NCBI GenBank assembly: GCA_045543655.1
Contig: JAZPXN010000068.1
Span: forward strand, 1-64,000
Reading direction: 5' to 3'
DNA: 64,000 bases
Origin: RGIG995 sp045543655
GTDB lineage: Bacteria > Bacillota > Clostridia > Oscillospirales > UBA644
The notes beneath the pieces are model-generated. The model made no database searches. It saw nothing but the letters and a program-made list of their open reading frames with translations, and was not told where the DNA came from. Positions 33,794 to 42,400 of the stretch are shown here, one piece after another. Positions within the stretch are counted from its first letter, which is position 1. Every line of letters begins with the position of its first letter. The position numbers were made by a program, and so were the translations under genes.

Positions 33794-34492
33794 CTTTTCT
33801 TTGAGGTTGCCGAGAATCTTCTTTTCCAATCGGGAAATATACGATTGGGATATTCCCAGAAGATCGGCGACCTCTTTTTGCGTATACGGCCGCTCTCCGG
33901 AAAAACCGTAGCGCAATTCGATAATTTTGCGGGAACGGGGAGACAGAAGATCCACCTCACGCTTCAGCATCGTGACCTCGTCTTCCCGTTCGATCTCCTT
34001 TCCCACCTCGTCACCGCCGGAATCCAGAACGTCGCAGAGCAGTAATTCATTGCCGTCCCAATCGATGTTCAACGGCTCTTCGATCGAGACCTCGTTCCGC
34101 AGGTTTCCGGTTTTACGAAGATACATCAGAATCTCGTTTTCAATACAGCGCGAAGCGTACGTGGCGAGTTTAATATTCTTACCGGGACAATAGGTATTGA
34201 CCGCTTTGATCAAGCCGATCGTGCCAATCGAGATTAAATCTTCAATCGAACAGGACAGCGTGGAAAGCTCAAATTTTCGGGCAATATAAACCACGAGGCG
34301 CAAATTTCGCTCGATCAAGACGTCCCGTGCACCGCAATCCCCCGTAACGAGGCGGGAAACGTAAGTCTGCTCCTCCTCAATATTCAACGGCGGAGGCAAA
34401 ACGTCACTGCCGTTGATATAATAAATTCCATCCTCACCCCCTCCTGCCGAAAGCCATAACAACAGTTTTTCAAACAGCTTACCGATTTTCAT
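33776..34492 (-). CDS. sigE: RNA polymerase sporulation sigma factor SigE (pro-sigma-E)
   Basis: About 238 residues. Close match to sigma-E: GSDVLPPPL after the pro-sequence, LIERNLRLVVYIARKFE, SIEDLISIGTIGLIKAVNT, KLATYASRCIENEILMYLR, EPLNIDWDGNEL and a region 4 helix-turn-helix ISQSYISRLEKKI. The first ~25 residues form the membrane-associated pro-sequence removed by SpoIIGA. It is the mother-cell sigma factor of early sporulation. ATG at 34492 lies 8 nt after AGGAGG; an upstream TTG is less well placed. It overlaps the spoIIGA end by 14 nt. Confidence 0.96.
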   Translation of the reverse strand: MKIGKLFEKLLLWLSAGGGEDGIYYINGSDVLPPPLNIEEEQTYVSRLVTGDCGARDVLIERNLRLVVYIARKFELSTLSCSIEDLISIGTIGLIKAVNTYCPGKNIKLATYASRCIENEILMYLRKTGNLRNEVSIEEPLNIDWDGNELLLCDVLDSGGDEVGKEIEREDEVTMLKREVDLLSPRSRKIIELRYGFSGERPYTQKEVADLLGISQSYISRLEKKILGNLKEKLKEIC

Positions 34493-35327
34493 CTTCAATC
34501 CCTCCTATAAGATCCGGGCCTATAATCCCGGAAAAACGCCCCTGAGCCTCAAGAACCCGGTCAGACACGGCGACAACCGCCGTCCGACCTTGACCGTTGA
34601 CCGTAAAGGTATCCGGAATAAACGCCGGAAGCATTCTGCCGTCCCCGGAAATCGAACGGTAAGGAACGATTCGTGCCTTTTCGCCGAAAAACGCGTAGAA
34701 ATCATAACTTCCGAAGGCCGGAAGATCCTTACCGAAGCCCTTTTTCAGCGTTCGGTACTCTACAACGGCAACGGGCCGGCCGTTGACAGGATCTGAAAGA
34801 AAATTCCCCGAATCCATATATGCCCGGAAAAATATCCGTTTTCCCCGGATCTCGACGGTACATTCACATAGCGGTGGCTGCCGTTTGATCTTTTGCAATT
34901 TGCGCAGGAATTGCAGGCAAACTGCATAAGCAATCCCACCCGCAAGAACCGTCGCGGGAAAAGAAAGGATAAAATAACCTCCCTCGCCGCCAAAGAAGAC
35001 CGAAAGACCAAAGATCGCTGCAGAAATTACAAAAACCAATCCTAAGTATAGGAGCGCAACCACGAAGACCCGAAACGCATTCCGGATCGTTCCGGGCAAC
35101 GTCTTCCCCCAAAAAAGGACGGAAACGGTAACGGCACCTCCCAGAGCAATACACCACGACGGCACCGGGACCGTCAGAAATAACGCTGACAGCACTCCTC
35201 CGCAAAGAGCTGCAACGGCGCACCTCCAAAGAGATTTTCGCAGGTCCAGCGAGACTGACGCCAGATGCAGAACGATACCGCAAAACGCCGAGCCGACCAA
35301 AAACGCAAGATCGGCAAAAACCGTCAT
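34479..35327 (-). CDS. spoIIGA: sigma-E processing peptidase SpoIIGA
   Basis: 282 residues: about five membrane helices in residues 1-150, then a cytoplasmic aspartic protease domain. The catalytic aspartate is in MDSGNFLSDPVNGRP, and the SGIIGPDLIGG end is conserved. SpoIIGA cleaves pro-sigma-E after a signal from SpoIIR in the forespore. The ATG at 35327 follows GGGGGTGA; the six codons before it are not needed. First gene of the spoIIG operon, with a promoter of unusual spacing. Confidence 0.92.
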   Translation of the reverse strand: MTVFADLAFLVGSAFCGIVLHLASVSLDLRKSLWRCAVAALCGGVLSALFLTVPVPSWCIALGGAVTVSVLFWGKTLPGTIRNAFRVFVVALLYLGLVFVISAAIFGLSVFFGGEGGYFILSFPATVLAGGIAYAVCLQFLRKLQKIKRQPPLCECTVEIRGKRIFFRAYMDSGNFLSDPVNGRPVAVVEYRTLKKGFGKDLPAFGSYDFYAFFGEKARIVPYRSISGDGRMLPAFIPDTFTVNGQGRTAVVAVSDRVLEAQGRFSGIIGPDLIGGIEDENR

Positions 35328-35343
35328 CCCCTCACCCCCTTCC

Positions 35344-35376
35344 ATTATACCCCAACCGGGGCGAAGAATTTGTCAA
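35344..35376 (-). promoter_or_regulatory. spoIIG promoter with 21-bp spacer
   Basis: Minus strand: TTGACA (35371-35376) and TATAAT (35344-35349), both consensus, separated by 21 bp instead of 17. B. subtilis spoIIG is known for a 22-bp spacer that makes it dependent on Spo0A~P. 0A-box-like matches (6 of 7 to TTCGNCA) are TTCGCCC just downstream of the -35 (35359-35365) and the sequence at 35399-35405 upstream. Confidence 0.75.
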
Positions 35377-35411
35377 AGCAGAGGGGCTGAGAAAATAATT
35401 CGCAACAAAAA

Positions 35412-35439
35412 GATCCCGAAGGAAAATTCCTTCGGGATC
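35412..35439 (-). terminator. terminator of rny
   Basis: Perfect 13-bp stem (35412-35424 with 35427-35439, GATCCCGAAGGAA), followed by a T5 run on the minus strand. It separates rny from the spoIIG promoter. Confidence 0.88.
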
Positions 35440-35452
35440 GGCTTTTTTTATC

Positions 35453-37012
35453 TTACTTCGCGTATTCGATGGCACGGTTCTCACGGATAACGTGGACCTT
35501 GATCTGTCCGGGATATTCCAGTTCGCTCTCAATACGCTTGGCAATATCGCGGGCAAGAATCACCATATCGTCGTCGGTAATATCTTCGGGACGAACCATC
35601 ACGCGGATCTCACGGCCTGCCTGAATGGCGTAGGTACGTTCCACACCCTTGAAGTCGTTTGCAATGGATTCCAATTTCTCCAGACGCTTGATATAATTCT
35701 CGATATCTTCGCGACGGGCACCGGGACGGGCGGCGGAAATCGCGTCTGCGGCCTGAACGATGGCAGCAAGAACGGTCTTGGCCTCCACGTCACCGTGGTG
35801 CGCTTCGATAGCGTGAACGATATTTTCGTGTTCCTTATATTTCCGGGCAAGATCCACACCGATGGAAATGTGGGATCCCTCGGTCTCCTGGTCAACCGAT
35901 TTACCGATATCGTGAAGAAGACCGGCACGCTTGGCAGCGTTAACGTCAACCTTCAGTTCACCGGCGAGGATTCCGGAAAGATGAGCCACTTCAATAGAGT
36001 GATTCAACACGTTTTGACCAAAGGAGGTGCGGTAATGGAGACGTCCGAGAAGCCGGACCAATTCGGGATGGATTCCGTGAACGTTGGTCTCAAAGATAGC
36101 GCGCTCGCCTTCTTTTTTGATAACCTGATCCACTTCCTTGCGGGCCTTTTCCACCATGTCTCCGACACGGGTGGGATGGATGCGGCCGTCCTGGATCAGA
36201 CGTTCAAGAGCGATACGGGCAATCTCACGGCGCACGATATCAAAGCTGGAAAGAACGATGGTTTCGGGGGTATCGTCGATAATAAGATCAACGCCGGTGA
36301 GATTCTCGAGAGCGCGGATATTCCGCCCCTCACGGCCGATAATGCGGCCCTTCATCTCGTCGTTGGGAAGGGTAACGGAAGATACGGTGGATTCAGCCAC
36401 GTGATCGGAAGCGCACTTCTGAATCGCGCGGGAGATCAACTCGCGGGCCTGGACCTCCGCTTCTTCCTTCGTCCGGGCCTCCATATCCTTGATCATAGCG
36501 GCAGATTCGTGCTTCAGATCGTTCTGCAGAGTTTCCAACAAATAGGCGCGGGCCTGATCTGCAGTCATGGAAGAGATTTGCTCCAGCATCTTGCGCTGTT
36601 GGTCGATAACTTCGTTCTTTTCAACCTCCAGGGATTCCAGCTTCTTCATCTGGCGTTCCATGTTTTCTTCTTTGGTCACGAAAGAAGTTTCGCGTTTATC
36701 CAGCATTTCTTCCTTCTGGACGAGGCGTTTTTCCATCCGCTGCAGTTCTCCGCGACGGTCGCGGATTTCCTTTTCCGCTTCGTTGCGGTTACGGTGGATC
36801 TCTTCTTTGGCTTCCAGCAAAGCTTCTTTGGATTTGGTTTCGGCGGCCTTGATGGCGTCGTTTACGATGTTGCGGGCCTTTTCTTCTGCGGAGCCAATGG
36901 CGGCCTCGCCGATCTTTTTACGGTAAATCATACCGATAAGGAACCCGATAACAACAGCTATTACAACGGCCACGGCCATAATGATAATTTCTGTGGTGGT
37001 AATGGGAATCAA
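35453..37012 (-). CDS. rny: ribonuclease Y
   Basis: 519 residues. An N-terminal membrane helix (~8-28), a long coiled coil (~30-190, rich in E and K), a KH domain near GRIIGREGRNIRALE, and an HD domain with the LLHDIGK metal motif and EAHHGD. RNase Y starts mRNA decay at the membrane in Bacillota. It is monocistronic, with terminator downstream and AGGAGGTTGATTCCC before the start. Confidence 0.97.
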   Translation of the reverse strand: MIPITTTEIIIMAVAVVIAVVIGFLIGMIYRKKIGEAAIGSAEEKARNIVNDAIKAAETKSKEALLEAKEEIHRNRNEAEKEIRDRRGELQRMEKRLVQKEEMLDKRETSFVTKEENMERQMKKLESLEVEKNEVIDQQRKMLEQISSMTADQARAYLLETLQNDLKHESAAMIKDMEARTKEEAEVQARELISRAIQKCASDHVAESTVSSVTLPNDEMKGRIIGREGRNIRALENLTGVDLIIDDTPETIVLSSFDIVRREIARIALERLIQDGRIHPTRVGDMVEKARKEVDQVIKKEGERAIFETNVHGIHPELVRLLGRLHYRTSFGQNVLNHSIEVAHLSGILAGELKVDVNAAKRAGLLHDIGKSVDQETEGSHISIGVDLARKYKEHENIVHAIEAHHGDVEAKTVLAAIVQAADAISAARPGARREDIENYIKRLEKLESIANDFKGVERTYAIQAGREIRVMVRPEDITDDDMVILARDIAKRIESELEYPGQIKVHVIRENRAIEYAK

Positions 37013-37068
37013 CCTCCTGTCGTGTTTTTCTGTATTGAAAATTCGGAGAATTTAACATATACATATCT

Positions 37069-37097
37069 ATATTATAATACTTTTGTATTTTTGTCAA
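37069..37097 (-). promoter_or_regulatory. candidate promoter of rny
   Basis: Minus strand: TTGACA (37092-37097). A TATAAT (37071-37076) is 15 bp away, and an overlapping TAATAT (37069-37074) gives the standard 17 bp. Confidence 0.6.
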
Positions 37098-37168
37098 TAT
37101 TTTTCCTAATAAAATCGATTTTTTTTCACAATTGAATACGATTGTTCCTCATATTTGGAAAATAGGTC

Positions 37169-37197
37169 TTGCAATCGACGGGAAAATATGTTATAAT
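37169..37197 (+). promoter_or_regulatory. promoter of the coiled-coil / NodB-like / HD operon
   Basis: TTGCAA (37169-37174), 17-bp spacer, TATAAT (37192-37197). Confidence 0.75.
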
Positions 37198-37260
37198 ATA
37201 TAAGGAACAACTCACACAACCCATCGCAATCGGCCGGATTCCCGGCACGGAGGATACCTT

Positions 37261-37545
37261 ATGAAGAAAAAGAAGAAACCGTCCGCCGCTTTTTTGAAGG
37301 AAAAAAGAACGGATCTCATCTTTGCGGGAGTAGCTCTGCTGTTCCTCGTCCTGATGATCTCCCTACTGATTCGGTACGTTGGACTTCGGAATGAAAATCT
37401 GGCTCGGCCGGAGGCGTACGGCTCGGTTATGCAGGAATTAAACGACGTAAAATCCGAGAAAAACGATCTGGAATCCCGGCTGGAGAGCCTGCGGAAGGAA
37501 ATCGAAGAGCTGAACCGCAAGATCTCGGCCTTGGGCGGAAATTGA
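37261..37545 (+). CDS. small membrane protein with coiled coil (DivIC/FtsL-like layout)
   Basis: 94 residues: a lysine-rich cytoplasmic N-terminus (MKKKKKPS), one membrane helix (~19-42), then a coiled coil (~55-92, ELNDVKSEKNDLESRLESL). The layout is that of DivIC/FtsL septum proteins, but no sequence signature proves it and the gene is not in a division cluster. GGAGG precedes the ATG. The NodB-like gene follows after 9 nt; it too has a membrane anchor plus coiled coil, so the two may pair through their coils (inference). Confidence 0.7.
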   Translation: MKKKKKPSAAFLKEKRTDLIFAGVALLFLVLMISLLIRYVGLRNENLARPEAYGSVMQELNDVKSEKNDLESRLESLRKEIEELNRKISALGGN

Positions 37546-37554
37546 GGTGGCGAT

Positions 37555-38448
37555 ATGAAGTTTGCAAGCGTATTCGTATCATTTATCGCCGCATTGGCCT
37601 GTCTGCTTCTGATCTTCGGCTGCTATAAAGAAAAGACCGCAATTGAAAACATCGGCGGCTTTGAAGACGTGGTCAAAAAAACGGAAGGCTACCGCAACGA
37701 CGTGGAGAACCTGAAAAAAGAAATCAGCGAGCTTTCCGCGCAGAAATCTCAGGCGGAGGGAAAGCTGGCACAACTGCAGAGCCGGGAAAATTACAAAACG
37801 ACCCCAACTGCATTTCTGACCTTTGACGGCGGATTTTCCCAGAATACGGTGTCGGTTATCGAAACGTTGAACAAGAACGAGATCAAGGGAACCTTTTTCG
37901 TTATTGCCGACAACCTAAAAGAGAACACGGCAATGAGATCGGCGCTGAAGGAAGCCTTCGACGCAGGACACAAGATCGGCATCCGCTCCTATTCCGACGA
38001 TCTCGAAAAGATTTACGCCAGCGAAGAGGCCTATTTCAACGATCTCTACGCCTGCCGGGATCTGGTCAAGGAAATCACGGGAGAAGCCCCCGTTCTCGTT
38101 CGCATGCCGGGAGGCACCGCCACGGCGGAGATCCGGTTTAAGAAATATACCGGAAGCACCGAGGTATTTGAAAAGGTTCTCGCCCGTCTGGAAGCGGAGG
38201 GATTTATGGTCAACGACTGGTCGGTAGACTCGGAAAACGCCACGGAGACCGACGTAGACGAAATTGTATCAAACACCCTGAAGGGATCATCCAAAACGCT
38301 GAAGGCGACCTATAAAACCTGCGTCGTTCTGCTGATGGACAACAAACGGGCCAACACCTCCCTGTCCCGCATTATCAGCGGACTGAAAGAACAGGGATAC
38401 GTTTTTGCCCCGCTGCCCGACGGGATTTGCATCACCAGACAACGATAA
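37555..38448 (+). CDS. polysaccharide deacetylase (NodB) fold protein, probably inactive
   Basis: 297 residues: an N-terminal hydrophobic segment ending LLLIFGC (possible lipobox, C23), a coiled coil (~37-78), then a NodB domain (~85-290). The deacetylase motifs are broken. TFDDG is TFDGG (metal aspartate to G92), the H-x3-H metal pair is R144 and D148, and the late LH motif is LMD. RMPGG keeps the arginine-proline-glycine motif. It cannot bind the usual zinc and is best read as an extracytoplasmic pseudoenzyme that may bind wall glycan. It lies between the coiled-coil membrane protein and an HD hydrolase. Confidence 0.85.
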   Translation: MKFASVFVSFIAALACLLLIFGCYKEKTAIENIGGFEDVVKKTEGYRNDVENLKKEISELSAQKSQAEGKLAQLQSRENYKTTPTAFLTFDGGFSQNTVSVIETLNKNEIKGTFFVIADNLKENTAMRSALKEAFDAGHKIGIRSYSDDLEKIYASEEAYFNDLYACRDLVKEITGEAPVLVRMPGGTATAEIRFKKYTGSTEVFEKVLARLEAEGFMVNDWSVDSENATETDVDEIVSNTLKGSSKTLKATYKTCVVLLMDNKRANTSLSRIISGLKEQGYVFAPLPDGICITRQR

Positions 38449-38460
38449 GGAGCGTTCGAT

Positions 38461-39057
38461 ATGTATAAACCGGAAGCCATCGAAGATAATAAGAAGGTAT
38501 TTTTGGAACTTCTCCGTTCCGTGGATCGAAAGGGAATCGACAGTCTGATCGACTATCTGGAAACGAAAACCGATTTCTACACCGCCCCCGCATCCACGCG
38601 ATACCACAACAACTGCCGGGGAGGACTCCTGGCCCACACGTTGAACGTGTACGAGAATTATCGCAATCTTCTGGCACTCCGCAAGATTGAAATGCCGGAG
38701 GAAAGCGTGGTCATCGTCTCCCTGCTCCACGATATCTGCAAATGCAATTATTACGTGCTGGAGCAGCGGAACCGGAAGGTGGACGGAAAGTGGGAACAGT
38801 ACGACGTCTGGACCAACACGAAATCCGTCTCCCCGCCTCTTCCCCATTCCTATCGTTCCATTCGCATGATTCAGTCGTTCTTCCGACTGACCCCTCAGGA
38901 GGAGTTATGCATCTATTACCATATGGGCCCTTACGGCGGTGAAGATTTTGAATACCGGAATCTGCTGCAAAAGGTGAATACCGATTATCCGGAATCTCTT
39001 CTTTTCTACACCGCAGACCTTTTTTCTACGTATCTGGACGAAGATACTTTTGAATAA
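38461..39057 (+). CDS. HD-domain phosphohydrolase
   Basis: 198 residues. HD motifs: the first histidine in LLAHTLNVYEN (~57-67) and the LLHDICK doublet (~88), then later histidines in SYRSIRMI and YYHMGPYGG. This is the standard metal-dependent HD fold, close to a small family in clostridia that resembles the YhaM nuclease HD domain without the OB part. The substrate is unknown. It starts 12 nt after the NodB-like gene with AAGGAG, and a tRNA operon follows. Confidence 0.85.
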   Translation: MYKPEAIEDNKKVFLELLRSVDRKGIDSLIDYLETKTDFYTAPASTRYHNNCRGGLLAHTLNVYENYRNLLALRKIEMPEESVVIVSLLHDICKCNYYVLEQRNRKVDGKWEQYDVWTNTKSVSPPLPHSYRSIRMIQSFFRLTPQEELCIYYHMGPYGGEDFEYRNLLQKVNTDYPESLLFYTADLFSTYLDEDTFE

Positions 39058-39099
39058 GCAAGTTCACACTTTCGTTTCAAATATGTCACACCGCCGCCA

Positions 39100-39128
39100 T
39101 TGACAAAGCGCCGAAAATGTAGTATAAT
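39100..39128 (+). promoter_or_regulatory. tRNA operon promoter
   Basis: TTGACA (39100-39105), 17-bp spacer, TATAAT (39123-39128); full consensus. Confidence 0.9.
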
Positions 39129-39160
39129 ATTCAAGCGCCGATCGTTAAAGCGGCAAGCAT

Positions 39161-39237
39161 GGCGGAATAGCTCAGTTGGCTAGAGCATACGGTTCATACC
39201 CGTACGGTCGCCGGTTCAAATCCAGCTTCCGCTACCA
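39161..39237 (+). tRNA. tRNA-Met (CAT), elongator type
   Basis: 77 nt with encoded CCA. Acceptor GGCGGAA pairs with TTCCGCT (G-T at the first pair). D-arm GCTC/GAGC, anticodon stem TACGG/CCGTA with loop TTCATAC. The sequence resembles clostridial elongator tRNA-Met. The T stem GCCGG/CCAGC has one C-A mismatch (positions 51-63), which is unusual. Confidence 0.93.
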
Positions 39238-39240
39238 AAC

Positions 39241-39315
39241 GGCCCGTTGGTCAAGTGGTTAAGACACGGCCCTTTCACGGCTGTAACAGGAGTTCGACTC
39301 TCCTACGGGTCACCA
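39241..39315 (+). tRNA. tRNA-Glu (TTC)
   Basis: 75 nt with encoded CCA. Acceptor GGCCCGT pairs with ACGGGTC (one G-T); anticodon loop CTTTCAC with anticodon TTC; T arm AGGAG/CTCCT. It lies 3 nt after tRNA-Met in one transcript. Confidence 0.96.
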
Positions 39316-39316
39316 A

Positions 39317-39354
39317 GAAAACGTCCGAAGATCGTTCGGACGTTTTCTTTTTTT
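39317..39354 (+). terminator. tRNA operon terminator
   Basis: Perfect 13-bp stem (39317-39329 with 39335-39347, GAAAACGTCCGAA), 5-nt loop, then seven T. Confidence 0.92.
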
Positions 39355-39379
39355 CGTCTATTTAACCGTATCTGTAAAA

Positions 39380-39414
39380 GAGAGCCTCCGCAGAAATGAT
39401 CTGCAGAGGCTCTC
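39380..39414 (-). terminator. terminator of the acyl-CoA dehydratase activase gene
   Basis: Stem GAGAGCCTC (39380-39388) pairs with 39406-39414, with an inner GCAG/CTGC stem, and TTTTAC follows on the minus strand. Confidence 0.82.
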
Positions 39415-39420
39415 GTTATT

Positions 39421-42400
39421 TTAAGAACCGGATTTCAGGTTCTCTTTTGCGGCGGAAAGCATAAGCTTGATGCGGTTCAGCTGATTAACTTCGCTGGCAC
39501 CGGGGTCATAGTCCACGGCGGCGATGTTTGCCTGGGGGTATAGACTTTTTAGCTTCTTAATGGCCCCCTTCCCCACCACGTGATTGGGAAGACAGGCAAA
39601 GGGCTGAATACACACGATATTCGGCGTTCCGTGGGTGATCAATTCCACCATCTCCCCCGTCAGAAGCCAGCCTTCCCCGTATCGGTTTCCGAGGGAAAGA
39701 ATGGGCTTCGCCATTTCCGCAATCTCATCAATAGACACGGGCACGTCAAAGCGTCGGCTCTTTTTCAGCGCGTCTATGGCAGGCTTGCGGATCAACGAGA
39801 TCAGGTTGATGGCAGCGCGGGAGCCGATCACTCCAACGTAAGGAGTTCCGTAATTCTTATTCTTATAGGAAGCGCTATAGAAGCTGTAATTCAAAAAGTC
39901 AATGAAATCCGGAACCACGGCCTCCGCCCCCTCCCGTTCCAGAAGCTCGACGAGATGGTTGTTGGCAAGGGGCATATATTTGACCAGAATCTCTCCTACG
40001 ATCCCAACGCGGGGCTTTTTCAGCGCTTCGTCGAGGGGGAGAGTATCGAATTCCGATACGATATCGGAACAAACACGGCTGTAGGACCGGCGAGAACCGG
40101 GAACGGTCAGAGATTCAATGCAAATTTTCGTCCACTTTTCAAGAAGCTCGTTTGCCGAGCCCGGGGTAATCTCATAAGGACGAACCCGATACAGACAGCG
40201 CATCAGCAGATCCCCGTAGACCAAGGCGCGAGCGGCATCTTTTACAAAGTTCAGAGACAGCCCGAAGCCTTCGTTCGTCTCCATTCCGTTAACGTTCAGG
40301 GAAATGACGGGTATATGGGAATACCCCGCCTTATCCAGAGCGCGTCGAATAAAGCTTACGTAATTGGAGGCGCGGCAACAACCGCCCGTCTGGGTCATAA
40401 TAATGGCCAGCTTGTCGGTGTCGTACCGACCGGAAGTCACCGCTTCCATAAACTGCCCCACAATGGTAATCGACGGGAAACAAGCGTCGTTATTAACGTA
40501 TTTCAGGCCGATATCGATGGCGGTCCGGTTATCGTTGTCCAGAATCTCAAAATTATAACCGTATTTGCGGAACACCGGCTCCAGAATATTGAAATGGATG
40601 GGAAGCATCTGCGGGCCGAGAATCGTATACCCTTCCCGACGCATGGATTCGGTAAATTCCGCACGGTGATATACGTCGGGCTTAGGCCGGGCGACGATTC
40701 CCTGTTCCCGGCGCATTCGCATTGCAGCCATCAGACTGCGAAGCCGAATCCGCACGGCGCCGAGATTGTTTACCTCGTCGATCTTCAGAACGGTATAAAG
40801 CTTATTGCTTCCCTCCAGAATTTCGCTGACCTGATCGGCGGTAACCGCATCCAGGCCGCATCCGAAGGAATTCAACTGAATCAGCTCCAGGTCGTTACGC
40901 CCCCGGACGAATTCCGCCGCGGCGTACAGTCTGGAATGGTAAACCCATTGGTCCACGACCCGCAAAGGACGCTCCGGCGCAAGGTCTACGGGAAGACAGT
41001 CCTCCGTAAATACGGTAAACCCGTAGGAGGTAATCAATTCCGGAATGCCGTGATTGATCTCCGGATCCACGTGGTAAGGACGGCCGGCAAGGACGATCCC
41101 CGTTCCGTGCAGTTCTTCCATTTCCCGGAGCACTCGTGCGCCTTCGGCACGAATATCGGCCCGGGCAGCCTGCTGCTCTTTCCATGCGAGAGATGCGGCA
41201 ATGCGAGTCTCTTTCTCCGAAATACCCCACTCCTCCGAACAAAGGCGAACCAAGCGATTTTCCGCGCTTTTCTCGCTCTTAAAGGCCATAAACGGACGAA
41301 TCAGACGAACCGTGCCGGCGGTAATGGCTTCCACGTTGTTTTTGATATTTTCGGGATAAGAACAGACGATGGGACAATTGTAACGATTCTGAGCCGTTTC
41401 GATCTCCTTGTGCTCGTAGTATACGCAGGGATAAAAGATCGTTTCGATGCCTTGATCAATCAACCATTGTACGTGACCGTGGGCCAGTTTTGCGGGGTAG
41501 CACTCAGATTCCGACGGGATGGAATCCATTCCCCGCTCGTACAACCTTCGATCTGACCGGGGAGAAAGAATCACCCGGAAGCCGAGAGCCTTGAAGAAGG
41601 TGGCCCAATAGGGATAATTCTCATACATATTCAGGACGCGGGGGATGCCGATCACGCCCCGGGGGGCGTCCTTTTGCTCCAGCGGAGGATAAGCAAACAT
41701 CCGATTCCGTTTGTATTCCATCATATTCGGCGCAACCTTCCGTCCGGCGGGGTTGCCGAGCCCTTTTTCACAACGGTTCCCCGTGATATGACTCCGGTTT
41801 CCGGAAAAACGGTTGACCGTAAGCATACAGTTGTTGGGACATCCCCCACACCGGCGACTCTTGGAGGTATAGGTAAGGTTTACAATCTCGTCCAGCGCGA
41901 GCATGGTCGAGGGCTGACCGTGATAACGGTTTTTCGCAATCAGCGCCGCACCGAAGGCTCCCATCAATCCGGAAATATCGGGACAAACGGCCTGAACGCC
42001 GGCAACCTTCTCAAAAGCGCGCAGAACGGCACGATTATAAAACGTTCCGCCCTGAACGACGATCTTACGGCCGAGATCTGCCGCATCGGCAAGCTTAATC
42101 ACCTTGAAGATCGCATTTTTAATCACGGAATACGCAAGTCCGGCCGAGATATCCGAAACGTCCGCCCCTTCCTTTTGCGCCTGCTTTACGTTGGAATTCA
42201 TAAAGACGGTGCAACGGGTACCAAGATCCACGGGATGCTTTGCAAAAATAGCCTTTTCCGCGAACTCCGGCGCGGTATAACTAAGGGAATTCGCAAAGTT
42301 TTCAAGAAACGAGCCGCACCCCGAGGAACAGGCCTCGTTGAGAAGAATACTGTCAACGGCACCGTTTTTCAGCTTGATGCACTTCATATCCTGGCCGCCG

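Noticed and set aside
35492..37135. 547-codon rightward frame opposite rny
   Set aside because: Antisense of the RNase Y coiled coil and HD domain; no ribosome site, no known motif.
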